Shown: positions 24,430 to 33,271, counted from the stretch's first letter. The stretch is 64,000 bases of DNA from Prevotella sp. P5-108 (GCF_002251385.1 NZ_NPJJ01000018.1:186001-250000), one strand, 5' to 3'. Program-made: numbers and translations. The notes: generated by a model not told the origin, from the sequence alone.

Positions 24430-27192
24430 TCAATGGGCTTCGAGCCAGTTGGCGCCCCAGCCTGCATCGGCGGTAAGCGGGATGCTGAGTCGGCAGGCGT
24501 TTTCCATCTCCTCGATGACGATACGCTCTACCTGCTCGCGCTCCTCGGGATAGACGCTGAAGTTGAGTTCATCGTGTACCTGCAGTATCATCCTCGAGCG
24601 CAGTCCTTCGGTGGCGAACCGCTTGAATATGTGTATCATTGCCACCTTGATGATGTCGGCCTCCGAGCCCTGGATGGGCGCGTTGATGGCGTTGCGTTCG
24701 GCGAAGCCTCTCACGGTGGCGTTGCGCGATGCTATATCGGGCAGATAGCGTCGGCGGTGGTAGATGGTCTCGGCGTAGCCCTTCTCGCGGCAGGTGGCGA
24801 TGGCCTCGTCCATGTATGCCTTGACGCGTGGGAAGGTGGCGAAATAGTCGTCGATGAGCTGGCGCGCCTCGGAGTTGCTGATATTCATACGCTGCGCCAG
24901 TCCGTAGGTGCTGATGCCATAGATGATGCCGAAGTTGGCTTGCTTGGCTTTCTTGCGCTGCTCGGGCGTGACCTCTTCGACCGGCACGTGCCATATCTTG
25001 GCGGCTGTGGCGGCATGGATGTCGGTGCCGCTGCGGAAGGCGTCGAGCATGTGTTCGTCCTGCGAGAGATGGGCCATGATGCGGAGCTCTATCTGCGAGT
25101 AGTCGGCAGAGAAGAAGAGGCATCCCGGCTCGGGCACGAAGCTCTTGCGTATCTCCTTGCCGTCATCGTCGCGGATAGGGATATTCTGCAGGTTGGGGTC
25201 AGACGAACTGAGGCGCCCCGTGGCGGTGATGGCCTGGTTGAAGCAGGTGTGGATGTGGCCCGTGCGGGGGTTGATGAGTCGGGGAAGTGCCTCGACATAG
25301 GTGCCGAGCAACTTCTTCAACCCTCTGTAACTCAGTATGTCGTCGACGATGGGCGCGCGGCTGCGCAACTGGGTCAGCACCTCTTCCGAGGTGACATACT
25401 GGCCCGTCTTGGTCTTCTTTGGCTTGTCTACAATCTTCATCTTGCCAAAGAGAATATCTCCCACCTGCTTGGGACTGGATATATTGAATGTCTCGCCAGC
25501 CTCGGCATATATCTTCTGTTCGTATTCGGCGAGTCGGCGGTTGAAGTTCTTGCCTGTCTCTGCCAGTGCGGCGGTGTCCAAGCATACTCCGGTGAGCTCC
25601 ATCTCGGCCAGTACGGGCACCAGTGGCATCTCGATGTCGTAGAAGAGGCGTTCGCCGTCGACCTCCTTGAGCTTCTGCTCGAGCACGTTCTTCAGTCTGA
25701 GCGTCACGTCGGCATCTTCGGCAGCATACTCATATACTTCCTGGGGCTGGAGGTCACGCATAGACCGCTGACCTTTACCTCGGGGTCCGATGAGCTGGTC
25801 GATGTGTATCGTCTGGTAGCCCAGCAGCGTCTCGGCCATGTAGTCCATGTTGTGGTGAAGCTCGGGCTGCACGATGTAGTGGGCGAGCATGGTGTCGAAC
25901 ATTGGTCCGCGCACCTCTATCCCATAACGACGCAACACTTCGTAGTCGTACTTGACGTTCTGTCCTACCTTCATGATGTGCTCGTCTTCGTAGAGCGGAC
26001 GAAAAATGTCGACCATGCGCTGCGCCGCTTCCCTCTCTGCGGGCACGGCGACATAGACGGCCTTGAATTCTTCGACCGCGAAGCTCAGACCGACCAATTC
26101 GGCGTCGATGGCGTTGGTCGATGTCGTTTCTGTATCAAAACTCAAGATTTCTTTTGTCAAGAAATAATCACGTATTTTTCGTGCTTCTTCTTCTGATTCA
26201 ATAAGTTGGTAATCGTGGTGGGTCTCTTTGAGGCCCAAAATACTCGCATTTTTTGGCTCGCCTTGGCTCTCGGCCGCAAATTCGCCAAACAAATCGAGCT
26301 GTAAATCGTCCTTTTTGGGCGTATTTTTAACTTTTTTAATAATTTTGTCGGTCAGGGCTCTGAACTCGAGTTCCTGGAAGATTTTCTCGAGTCGCTCCTC
26401 GTCGGGCGAGGTCATCTTCATTTTTTCCAAATCGAGCGCTATGGGCACGTCGGTCCTTATGGTCGCCAGGAACTGGCTCATCCGTATGTCGTCGACGGCA
26501 CCTTCAACTTTCTCTCTCAACTTGCCTTTGATTTCGTCGGTATGTGCGAGCATGTTGTCGATACTCCCAAACTGTGTGATGAGTTTCGCGGCAGTCTTCT
26601 CTCCCACTCCCGGACATCCGGGGAAGTTGTCGGCAGAGTCGCCCATAAGCGCCAGCAGGTCGATGACCTGTGCGGTGGTCGCTATACCATACTTCTGCGT
26701 CACCTCGCTTTCGCCCAGCGTGTCGTAACCGCCACCATGACGGGGTCGGTAGATATAGACATTGCCCCCCACGAGCTGTCCGTAGTCCTTGTCGGGGGTG
26801 AGCATGTAGGTCTCGATGCCCTCGTGTCCGGCAGCGGTGGCAAGGGTGCCTATCACATCGTCGGCCTCGAAGCCGTCGGCCTGGAGCACGGGTATATGGT
26901 AAGCCTCGAGGATGTCCTTGATGATGGGCACGCTCGCCCGGATGTCCTCGGGCGTCTCCTCGCGCTGTGCCTTGTAGGCGGGAAAAGCCTCGTGACGGAA
27001 GGTCTTGCCGTGGTCGAAAGCCACAGCCATGTATGTGGGCTGCTCCTTGGTTATCACCTCGTTGAGGGTATTGACGAACCCCATTATAGCCGATGTATTG
27101 AGTCCCTTGGAGTTGATGCGTGGGTTTTTGAGGAATGCGTAGTACGACCTATATATAAGTGCATAGGCGTCCAATAGAAAGAGTCTGTCCAT
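24430..27192 (-). CDS. polA: DNA polymerase I
   Basis: A 920-residue three-domain enzyme for Okazaki-fragment maturation and repair. The N-terminal 5'-3' exonuclease has FLLDAYALIYRSYYAF, FEADDVIGTLA and GDSADNFPGCPGVGEKTAAK. The 3'-5' exonuclease domain keeps its acidic residues (LSFDTETTSTNA, then KVGQNVKYDYEVL), so proofreading is probably active. The polymerase domain has RLSSSDPNLQNIPIR, motif A FFSADYSQIELR, the O-helix KQANFGIIYGIS and motif C LQVHDELNF. All key residues are present. It is transcribed divergently from the prenyl synthase gene. Confidence 0.97.
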   Translation of the reverse strand: MDRLFLLDAYALIYRSYYAFLKNPRINSKGLNTSAIMGFVNTLNEVITKEQPTYMAVAFDHGKTFRHEAFPAYKAQREETPEDIRASVPIIKDILEAYHIPVLQADGFEADDVIGTLATAAGHEGIETYMLTPDKDYGQLVGGNVYIYRPRHGGGYDTLGESEVTQKYGIATTAQVIDLLALMGDSADNFPGCPGVGEKTAAKLITQFGSIDNMLAHTDEIKGKLREKVEGAVDDIRMSQFLATIRTDVPIALDLEKMKMTSPDEERLEKIFQELEFRALTDKIIKKVKNTPKKDDLQLDLFGEFAAESQGEPKNASILGLKETHHDYQLIESEEEARKIRDYFLTKEILSFDTETTSTNAIDAELVGLSFAVEEFKAVYVAVPAEREAAQRMVDIFRPLYEDEHIMKVGQNVKYDYEVLRRYGIEVRGPMFDTMLAHYIVQPELHHNMDYMAETLLGYQTIHIDQLIGPRGKGQRSMRDLQPQEVYEYAAEDADVTLRLKNVLEQKLKEVDGERLFYDIEMPLVPVLAEMELTGVCLDTAALAETGKNFNRRLAEYEQKIYAEAGETFNISSPKQVGDILFGKMKIVDKPKKTKTGQYVTSEEVLTQLRSRAPIVDDILSYRGLKKLLGTYVEALPRLINPRTGHIHTCFNQAITATGRLSSSDPNLQNIPIRDDDGKEIRKSFVPEPGCLFFSADYSQIELRIMAHLSQDEHMLDAFRSGTDIHAATAAKIWHVPVEEVTPEQRKKAKQANFGIIYGISTYGLAQRMNISNSEARQLIDDYFATFPRVKAYMDEAIATCREKGYAETIYHRRRYLPDIASRNATVRGFAERNAINAPIQGSEADIIKVAMIHIFKRFATEGLRSRMILQVHDELNFSVYPEEREQVERIVIEEMENACRLSIPLTADAGWGANWLEAH

Positions 27193-27256
27193 AGTTCTAA
27201 TTGCTTTAGGTGTGTAAAATTACGAAAATAAATTAGATAATGACAGAAAATATCTG

Positions 27257-27264
27257 TAATTTTG
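27257..27264 (+). promoter_or_regulatory. -7 box upstream of the prenyl synthase
   Basis: TAATTTTG fits TAnnTTTG and lies 20 nt before the ATG at 27284. A -33 TTG is not evident. Confidence 0.45.
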
Positions 27265-27283
27265 CAACAAAATACTCATAGTC

Positions 27284-28261
27284 ATGGATTATCAAACAGT
27301 TATCAAGGCGCCGATATCTGCAGAATTGGCCGATTTCATCGAGATGTTCAACCGCTCGCTCGACCACGAGGATGGCATGCTGGCGCAAGCCCTGAACCAT
27401 ATCCGCCAGCGCGGCGGCAAGCGTATGCGACCCATTCTCATCCTGCTGATAGCCAAAAGTTTCGGAGCCGTAACCGAGGTAACCCAGCATGCAGCCATAG
27501 GACTGGAGTTGCTGCACACAGCGTCGCTGGTGCACGACGATGTGGTCGATGAAAGCGCCGAAAGACGCGGCCAGGCTTCTGTCAACGCCATCTATGACAA
27601 CAAGGTGAGTGTGCTTGTGGGCGACTATATTCTCTCTACCGCTCTGCTCCATGTCTCTTACACTCATCGTGAGCGCATTATCCGTTATCTGGCGCAGTTG
27701 GGGCGTACACTCTCAGACGGTGAAATTCTGCAGCTTTCCAACATATCCAACCATGACATCTCGGAGGACGTCTACTATAATATAATAAAAGGTAAGACCG
27801 CTGCGCTCTTCGAGGCGTGTGCCTCCATTGGTGCGCTGGCGTCGGGAGCCACCGACGAGGAGATTGAGGCTGCTGCCCGCTTCGGCCAGAACCTCGGTAT
27901 AGTCTTCCAGATACGCGACGACATCTTCGACTATTACGACAGCGCGGACATAGGCAAACCCACCGGCAACGACATGGCTGAAGGCAAGCTCACGCTGCCC
28001 GCTATCTACGCTGTGAACCACGATGCGCCCGCCGAAATCAGAGAGCTGGCTTACAAGGTGAAAGACCGCAGCATCAGCACCGATGAAATCGGCAAACTTG
28101 TGGCCTATACCAAGGCCAACGGCGGTATAGAATATGCCGAGCGCCGCATGTGGGAGTTTCACGATGAAGCCTGCCACTTCATCGATACCTATATCCATCA
28201 GGACGATATACGCCAGGCACTTAGAGCCTATCTCGACTACGTCATCAAGCGCAACAAATAA
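27284..28261 (+). CDS. Polyprenyl diphosphate synthase
   Basis: A 325-residue trans-isoprenyl diphosphate synthase. The first Asp-rich motif is LVHDDVVDESAERRG (~residues 80-95), with the preceding GGKRMRPILILL. The second is FQIRDDIFDYYDS (~residues 208-220). These bind Mg-diphosphate of the allylic substrate and IPP. Small residues before the first Asp motif suggest a long-chain (C35-C45) product for menaquinone side chains, which would fit the fumarate reductase operon nearby; chain length cannot be fixed from sequence alone. It is a soluble enzyme. It ends convergent with deoC. Confidence 0.92.
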   Translation: MDYQTVIKAPISAELADFIEMFNRSLDHEDGMLAQALNHIRQRGGKRMRPILILLIAKSFGAVTEVTQHAAIGLELLHTASLVHDDVVDESAERRGQASVNAIYDNKVSVLVGDYILSTALLHVSYTHRERIIRYLAQLGRTLSDGEILQLSNISNHDISEDVYYNIIKGKTAALFEACASIGALASGATDEEIEAAARFGQNLGIVFQIRDDIFDYYDSADIGKPTGNDMAEGKLTLPAIYAVNHDAPAEIRELAYKVKDRSISTDEIGKLVAYTKANGGIEYAERRMWEFHDEACHFIDTYIHQDDIRQALRAYLDYVIKRNK

Positions 28262-28347
28262 TCCCCAATTCATCGCGATTTTCCCCTCGTCAGTGCATCA
28301 TATAGCCATCCACGTGCAATATGATGCACTGATTGTTTTCGGCCGTA

Positions 28348-28452
28348 TTTCGGGGCGTGAAACCGTGGTTGCGGGGCGTGATATATGTAATGCAAGCCAT
28401 GAAAACACCGTTTCGCGCCATGCACTCAGCGTTTCGCACCCTAAAATTATCG
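28348..28452. repeat. Five 21-nt units, TTTCGCGCCRTG type
   Basis: Units start at 28348, 28369, 28390, 28411 and 28432, exactly 21 nt apart, with core TTTCGSGSCRTGMAA. The same core and period occur at 55034-55117. The array lies between the convergent ends of the prenyl synthase and deoC genes; no gene is present in 28262-28606. Confidence 0.85.
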
Positions 28453-28529
28453 CCAACGTGACCTCCGCCGAGTTGTCGGGATGGTCGAAATGGCTCTGGA
28501 TGAACGGGAAACGCGCGCAGAGGCGGATG

Positions 28530-28570
28530 AAAAAAGGGCGATGCAGACTGCGCGGTCTGCATCGCCCTTA
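28530..28570 (-). terminator. Terminator after deoC
   Basis: AAGGGCGATGCAGAC (28534-28548) pairs with GTCTGCATCGCCCTT (28555-28569). On the minus strand a run of six T follows, the classical intrinsic form. Confidence 0.9.
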
Positions 28571-28606
28571 GGCGTTATGCCATCCCTCGTGGGGAAGGCT
28601 GTGGGG

Positions 28607-29503
28607 TTAGAAGTATTTTACCTCTTTGCCTTCGATTGTGCTGATAAGCAGGTTGGTAAGACGGCTGGTGCCCAAGCGGAACCACTTGTTGGTGAGCCAC
28701 TTCTCGCCCAGCACCTCCTTGACGATGGTGTAGTAGGTCACAGCGTCCATCACGGTATTGATACCGCCTGCGGGCTTCAAGCCAATCTGGATGCCGGTCT
28801 CGTCGTAGTACTCCTTGATGGCCTGGCACATCACGTAGACAGCCTCTGGAGTGGCAGAAACCTTCTCCTTGCCTGTAGATGTCTTGATATAGTCGGCACC
28901 GGCATACATGGCGATGATAGAAGCACGCTTCACGTCGGCCATCGATGGCAGGTCGCCTGTCTCGAGGATTACCTTGAGTGGCACTTCACCACAAATATCC
29001 TTGATTTCGCTGATTTCATCGGCCACAGTCTCATAGTCGCCCGACAGATACTTGCCCACCGACTGCACGATGTCAATCTCGGTGGCGCCATCCTTGACTG
29101 CGAGCGCAGTCTCGGCAATCTTGACCTCGATGAAGGTCTGAGAAGAGGGGAACGAGGCACATACGTTGGTTATCTCTACACCGTCTACCTCCAGGCTCTC
29201 GCTCACCAGTTTGGCGAAGCAGGGATAGGTGCATACGGCAGCCACGTGGGGCAGTTCCTTGTAGTCCTTGGCAAAGTTGTTAACACGCTCTACCATAGCC
29301 AGAATTTCCTCTTCGGTGTCGGTGGTACGGAGCGAGGTAAGCTCGATGCTGCCCAGGAGGAAGCGGTGAACCTCGTCGGTATTGTTCTCAGCTGCTTTTT
29401 CTACGATTTTCTTTACTTCTTCGGCAACTTCAGCATCGGTGATGTTGAGGTTGTACTTGTTCAGCGCCTGCTGATACTTGTCAACGTTCTTAATGTCTGT
29501 CAT
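28607..29503 (-). CDS. deoC: Deoxyribose-phosphate aldolase
   Basis: A 298-residue class I aldolase that cleaves 2-deoxyribose 5-phosphate to acetaldehyde and glyceraldehyde 3-phosphate in nucleoside catabolism. It has the TIM-barrel motifs AAVCTYPCFAKLV, ATEIDIVQSVGKYLSGDYE, the Schiff-base Lys region GADYIKTSTGKEKVSATPEA and the second Lys in IGLKPAGGI. The start is the ATG at 29503 (MTDIKNVDKYQQAL); the longer reading to 29590 adds an unlikely Arg-rich tail that overlaps the gene upstream. It lies at the end of the mnmG-to-deoC run. Confidence 0.95.
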   Translation of the reverse strand: MTDIKNVDKYQQALNKYNLNITDAEVAEEVKKIVEKAAENNTDEVHRFLLGSIELTSLRTTDTEEEILAMVERVNNFAKDYKELPHVAAVCTYPCFAKLVSESLEVDGVEITNVCASFPSSQTFIEVKIAETALAVKDGATEIDIVQSVGKYLSGDYETVADEISEIKDICGEVPLKVILETGDLPSMADVKRASIIAMYAGADYIKTSTGKEKVSATPEAVYVMCQAIKEYYDETGIQIGLKPAGGINTVMDAVTYYTIVKEVLGEKWLTNKWFRLGTSRLTNLLISTIEGKEVKYF

Positions 29504-29534
29504 ATTGTTTGGGTTATTAATGATTGTCCTAAAG

Positions 29535-29855
29535 TTACAGTTTGCTGTTGTTGATATGGCGCGTGGCGTCGCGGCGGGTCTTCTTTTCAAAGCTCTTTTC
29601 GAGCTCGGCGGTGAGGTCTATGCCCGTCTGGTTGGCGAGGCAGATGAGCACCCACAGCACATCGGCCATCTCTTCGCCCAGGTTGGGCTTTTCGCCCGCC
29701 TTGAAGCTCTGGTCGCCATAGGTGCGCGCCATGACGCGTGCCAGTTCGCCCACCTCTTCGGTGAGGCAAGCCATATTGGTCAGCTCAGAGAAGTAGCGCA
29801 CTCCATACTGCCTTATCCATTCGTCTACTCGTTGTTGTGCTTCCTGTATAGTCAT
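29535..29855 (-). CDS. MazG-like nucleotide pyrophosphohydrolase
   Basis: A 106-residue protein with the all-alpha NTP pyrophosphatase motif: TEEVGELARVMARTYGDQ supplies the first ExxE pair and EEMADVLWVLICLANQTGID the second E/D pair that bind Mg. It probably hydrolyses a (deoxy)nucleoside triphosphate, a housekeeping role that fits its neighbours deoC and dtd. The start is the ATG at 29855; the very long reading upstream in this frame runs antisense-like through other genes and is not credible. Confidence 0.9.
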   Translation of the reverse strand: MTIQEAQQRVDEWIRQYGVRYFSELTNMACLTEEVGELARVMARTYGDQSFKAGEKPNLGEEMADVLWVLICLANQTGIDLTAELEKSFEKKTRRDATRHINNSKL

Positions 29856-29857
29856 AA

Positions 29858-30109
29858 TCAGTGGGTTAGGAGGTATGCTGCGATTATGCCCAAGAGCGTC
29901 AGGGCCATGATGAGGTAGACCACGGCGCTTCGGCGCTTGTCCTTCCAGTTGCGCAGGGCGGTGATGGTGTAGTAGATGGTACACATGATGCCGCCTATGA
30001 TGAGCCACGTGGCGCTCTTCATCAAGATTCCGCCCACCACGATGGCGAGCATGCCCAGGATGTTGATGAGCCAGATGGCCGTTTCCTTTATTTCGTTCAT
30101 ATCTTTCAC
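29858..30109 (-). CDS. Small membrane protein, three helices
   Basis: An 80-83-residue protein: short charged N-terminus (MNEIKETA), hydrophobic segments WLINILGMLAIVVGGILM, SATWLIIGGIMCTIYYTITA, a basic loop NWKDKRRS and a last helix VVYLIMALTLLGIIAAYLL. The start could be ATG 30109 or 30100. It lies 2 nt from the MazG-like gene, so it is translated in the same operon. No family recognised; it is an addition inside an otherwise conserved gene order. Confidence 0.65.
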   Translation of the reverse strand: MKDMNEIKETAIWLINILGMLAIVVGGILMKSATWLIIGGIMCTIYYTITALRNWKDKRRSAVVYLIMALTLLGIIAAYLLTH

Positions 30110-30130
30110 TTAGTTGAAGGCAATTGTGGT

Positions 30131-30424
30131 TCAGACGGTTACGCCGTCTATCATAACCCGCATGGCGAGCATCACGGTCAAGAAGGCGAAGATGAGGGTA
30201 ATCACCGCATAGTAGGCGAGCATGCCCTTGTGCCACACGCCCGTTGCGATGCCGGTGCGGAGAATCTGGATGAGCGTCTGGAGCAATATGCCGAACATGA
30301 TGGCGGCGCCCACCCACGCCACGGCTGCTGCCGAGAGGTGGAGCAGGCGCTCCAGAGTCTTGCTGAGCAGTATGATGGCAAGCGCCACAATTTTTGCGAT
30401 AGTCTTGATATTCATGTTGTTCAT
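30131..30424 (-). CDS. Small membrane protein, three helices
   Basis: A 97-residue protein with hydrophobic segments at ~8-22 (TIAKIVALAIILLS), 30-56 (LSAAAVAWVGAAIMFGILLQ) and 68-92 (LAYYAVITLIFAFLTVMLAM). It lies 9 nt after the dtd stop and 21 nt before the next small membrane gene, so it is part of the same transcript. No family recognised. The two small proteins may act together, which is only inferred from adjacency. Confidence 0.6.
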   Translation of the reverse strand: MNNMNIKTIAKIVALAIILLSKTLERLLHLSAAAVAWVGAAIMFGILLQTLIQILRTGIATGVWHKGMLAYYAVITLIFAFLTVMLAMRVMIDGVTV

Positions 30425-30433
30425 TGCTATAGT

Positions 30434-30886
30434 TTACTCTTTGTTCTTGGTGTCCATACAGATGGTCACAGGGCCGTCGTTGACCAGTTCTACCTTCATG
30501 TCGGCGCCAAACTCGCCCGTGCCTACCTGCTTGCCGAGCGCCTCGCTCATTCGGGTGCAGAAGTAGTTGTACAGGGGCACCGATACGTCGTGCGTAGCGG
30601 CTCGGAACCATGCCGGGCGGTTGCCCTTCTTGTAACTCGCGAAGAGCGTGAACTGTGATACCACGAGTATCTCGCCCTGTACCGACAGGATATCACGGTT
30701 CATGACTCCCTGTTCGTCCTCAAAGACGCGCAGACCTATAACCTTGTGTACCAGCCAGTCGGCATCCTCGTGCGTGTCGGCGCCTTCTATGCCTACAAGG
30801 ATAAGGTAGCCTTTGCCGATGGATGATTTGACCTCGCTGTCTATGGTGACCGATGCGCGCGAAACGCGCTGTATGACAATTCTCAT
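30434..30886 (-). CDS. dtd: D-aminoacyl-tRNA deacylase
   Basis: A 150-residue enzyme that removes D-amino acids mischarged on tRNA. It has the N-terminal strand MRIVIQRVSRASVTID, the active-site motif VVSQFTLFASYKKGNRP and the C-terminal NDGPVTICMDT (Gly-cisPro-type NxGPVT motif). The start is the ATG at 30886, which matches the family; the frame is open for another 87 codons upstream only because a 21-nt repeat array happens to lack stops there. A -7 box lies at 30913-30920, inside that extension. Confidence 0.95.
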   Translation of the reverse strand: MRIVIQRVSRASVTIDSEVKSSIGKGYLILVGIEGADTHEDADWLVHKVIGLRVFEDEQGVMNRDILSVQGEILVVSQFTLFASYKKGNRPAWFRAATHDVSVPLYNYFCTRMSEALGKQVGTGEFGADMKVELVNDGPVTICMDTKNKE

Positions 30887-30912
30887 AGTGACTATCGTTG
30901 TGCTATAATCTG

Positions 30913-30920
30913 CAAATATA
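30913..30920 (-). promoter_or_regulatory. -7 box upstream of dtd
   Basis: On the minus strand TATATTTG fits TAnnTTTG, 26 nt before the dtd ATG. No -33 TTG at the usual distance. Confidence 0.5.
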
Positions 30921-31031
30921 CTAAATTTGCCATAATTTAACCCATCATTTGTTTTATTTTTACTCGCGAGGGTAGAAATATCGTCTGCAACAGCCATTCT
31001 GAGCCCTCTGAGAGCCTCTGTGGCGGCGTTT

Positions 31032-31219
31032 TGGGCTGCCATGGGTGTGGAGATACCCTCCAGCCTCGCAGAAGGGCTCTCCAGCTTCGCAGAGGTACCC
31101 TCCAGCTTTGTAAAGGTACCCTCCATGATTGTAGACGCGAACAGCATGGTTTCCTATGTAAACTGCATGGTTTTGATGTAAACTGCATGGCTGGCGATGT
31201 AATCGCTATGATTGCTGTG
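31032..31219. repeat. Nine-unit 21-nt degenerate array
   Basis: Units start at 31032, 31053, 31074, 31095, 31116, 31137, 31158, 31178 and 31199 (one interval is 20). The core passes gradually from CCCTCCAGCYTYGYAGA to AACTGCATGG. It lies between uvrC and dtd. Two minus-strand frames stay open across it and give heptapeptide repeats (KLEGTSA), but these resemble no known protein. Confidence 0.8.
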
Positions 31220-31303
31220 AAGGTCGGAAAGGTGGTCGTGGTGGGCTGTTGTTATATGTAATACAGTACCGCTGATGCTGTCACTGACGGCGGGACATAA
31301 AAA

Positions 31304-31343
31304 GACTATCAGCGCAGCGGCGGAGGCTACTGCGCTGATAGTC
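31304..31343 (-). terminator. Terminator after uvrC
   Basis: GACTATCAGCGCAG (31304-31317) pairs with CTGCGCTGATAGTC (31330-31343). On the minus strand TTTTTATG follows. Confidence 0.85.
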
Positions 31344-31372
31344 AATGGGTTAACGAGTGGAGTGGGAGAGAG

Positions 31373-33208
31373 CTACTCGCTTGCGGGGTGGAAATGGTCG
31401 TAAATCACCTTGGCCTTGGCGTTACCCACTGAGGCAGCGAGGGTTGGGAGCGAAGCCTCGCGGATGGCCTTGACCGTCTTGAACTGTTTCAGGAGCGCCT
31501 CGCGCGTCTTGGGGCCTATGCCTCGGATGTCGTCGAGCTGAGAGTGGAGCGCGTGCTTGGACCGCTTGTCGCGGTGGAAGGTGATGGCGTAGCGGTGAAC
31601 CTCGTCCTGGATGCGCGTGAGGGCATGGAACAGCTCGCTCTTGACATCGAGCGCCACCGTGCAAATGGGGTCGCCGAAGAGCAGTTCATTGGTGCGGTGG
31701 CGGTCGTCCTTGGCGAGTCCAGCCACGGCAATATTGAGTCCCATCTCGCCATTGACGACAGCCGATACGACATCCATCTGGCCCTTGCCGCCATCGGTGA
31801 TAATCAGGTCGGGCAACGGCTGGTGTTCGTCGGTCATGCGCTGATAGCGGCGGCGCACTACCTCCTGCATAGACGCATAATCGTCGGGTCCGACGACGGT
31901 CTTGATGTTGTATTTGCGGTATTCCTTCTTGGCAGGGCTCATGCCCTTGAACACCACGCAACCCGCCACGGCGTCGGAGCCAGAGATATTGGAGTTGTCG
32001 AAACACTCGATGTGGTAGGGGAGCTTGGGCAGCTTCAGTTTGGCCTGCAGCTCCTTCATCAGGCGCGTTTGCTTCTGCTCAGGGTTGAGTTTTTCTGCCT
32101 GTTTGAGCCTGTCGAACTTGTACTGACGGCTGTTCATTTCAGACAACTCGAGCAGATGGCGCTTGTCGCCCCGTTGCGGCACCGTGAAGGTGACGTTGCT
32201 GAGCTGCCACGACAGTTCGAACGGCACTATCACCTCGCGCGCCGTGCTCTGGAAGCGGTCGCGAATCTCGGGAATGGCGTCAATGAGCAGCTCTTCGCAC
32301 GTTTCATCGAGCTTACGCTTATATTCAAAGGTGAAACTCTGGTTGATGGTACCGTTTTTCACGTGAATATAGTTGATATATGCATTCCGTGACGCCTCGT
32401 CGTCAATAATGCTGAAAACATCGACATCGGTAATGGTGTGGCTCACTACCTCGCTGCGGCTCACGAAGCCCTGGAGCAGCATATAGCGCTGCTTGACCTG
32501 CTCGGCCTCCTCGAACTTGAGCGCTGCAGACAGTTGCTGCATCTGCTGATACAGCAACTTGCTCAACTCGCGCGTATTGCCCTTGAGAATTTCACGTGCT
32601 TGGCGGATACATTCCATATAATCATCGTAGCTCTGACGACCACAGCACGGCGCACCACAATTATGAATGTGGTATTCGAGGCAAGGCTTGTACTTACCGG
32701 CAGCGATGCCTTCGGCGGAAATAGGGAAATGACACTTGCGCGGCTTGTAAATTTTGCCGATTAGGTCGAGAATGTTGTACATGCTACTGATGTGGCTGTA
32801 GGGACCAAAGTATTGCCCGCCCTTGCGGTTGATGGTACGCGTCTTGAAAATTCGGGGCAGATACTCCTTGGTGATACAGATGCTGGGGTAGGTCTTGCTG
32901 TCCTTGAGCAGCACATTATAGCGCGGGTTGTAACGCTTGATAAGGCTATTCTCGAGCAGCAGCGCGTCTTCTTCGGTGTTGACCACAGTGTAGGTGATGT
33001 CGCAGATTTTGGACACCAGCACCTTGGTCTTGAACCTATCGACCTCGGTATGGAAGTAAGACGAAACACGGCTCTTCAGCCTCTTGGCTTTTCCCACGTA
33101 AATGATGGTGTGGTCCTTGTCATAGAACTGATAACTGCCCGGTTTCTCCGGCATATTGAGGACAATGTTTTTGAGTCTTGCCAATAGTTCCTCTTTCTCT
33201 TTCTTCAT
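31373..33208 (-). CDS. uvrC: Excinuclease ABC subunit C
   Basis: A 611-residue nucleotide-excision-repair nuclease. The N-terminal GIY-YIG domain reads KPGSYQFYDKDHTIIYVGKA. A UVR motif region (~residues 200-245) binds UvrB, and the RNase H-like 5'-incision domain has HIECFDNSNISGSDAVAGC and LIITDGGKGQ. The helix-hairpin-helix end is IRGIGPKTREALLKQF. The start is the ATG at 33208 (MKKEKEELLARLKNIV), 7 codons inside the longest frame. It follows apt, from which it is separated by a perfect palindrome with a parS-like centre. Confidence 0.96.
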   Translation of the reverse strand: MKKEKEELLARLKNIVLNMPEKPGSYQFYDKDHTIIYVGKAKRLKSRVSSYFHTEVDRFKTKVLVSKICDITYTVVNTEEDALLLENSLIKRYNPRYNVLLKDSKTYPSICITKEYLPRIFKTRTINRKGGQYFGPYSHISSMYNILDLIGKIYKPRKCHFPISAEGIAAGKYKPCLEYHIHNCGAPCCGRQSYDDYMECIRQAREILKGNTRELSKLLYQQMQQLSAALKFEEAEQVKQRYMLLQGFVSRSEVVSHTITDVDVFSIIDDEASRNAYINYIHVKNGTINQSFTFEYKRKLDETCEELLIDAIPEIRDRFQSTAREVIVPFELSWQLSNVTFTVPQRGDKRHLLELSEMNSRQYKFDRLKQAEKLNPEQKQTRLMKELQAKLKLPKLPYHIECFDNSNISGSDAVAGCVVFKGMSPAKKEYRKYNIKTVVGPDDYASMQEVVRRRYQRMTDEHQPLPDLIITDGGKGQMDVVSAVVNGEMGLNIAVAGLAKDDRHRTNELLFGDPICTVALDVKSELFHALTRIQDEVHRYAITFHRDKRSKHALHSQLDDIRGIGPKTREALLKQFKTVKAIREASLPTLAASVGNAKAKVIYDHFHPASE

Positions 33209-33237
33209 GCTTAAACCTATTGGAAACAAATGAAATA

Positions 33238-33271
33238 GCCGCTTAAAGTTTCACGTGAAACTTTAAGCGGC
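33238..33271. promoter_or_regulatory. 34-nt perfect palindrome centred on a parS-like site; also a terminator-like stem after apt
   Basis: The sequence is a perfect inverted repeat with centre AGTTTCACGTGAAACT, matching 14 of 16 bases of the bacterial ParB-binding parS consensus TGTTTCACGTGAAACA. Flanking arms GCCGCTTAA/TTAAGCGGC extend the palindrome. In RNA it would form a 17-bp stem just downstream of apt. A second site lies 710 bp away at 33948-33963. Confidence 0.7.

Noticed and set aside
24313..26196. 627-codon + strand frame antisense to polA
   Set aside because: It is a shadow of the high-GC polA gene. It has no family-like motifs, while the minus strand encodes a complete DNA polymerase I.
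30887..31147. 87-codon N-terminal extension of Dtd
   Set aside because: It comes from the open frame of a 21-nt array and contains a promoter box. The family starts at MRIVIQR.
32355..32370. Third parS site inside uvrC
   Set aside because: Only 12 of 16 bases match and the asymmetry suggests chance; kept only as a weak note.
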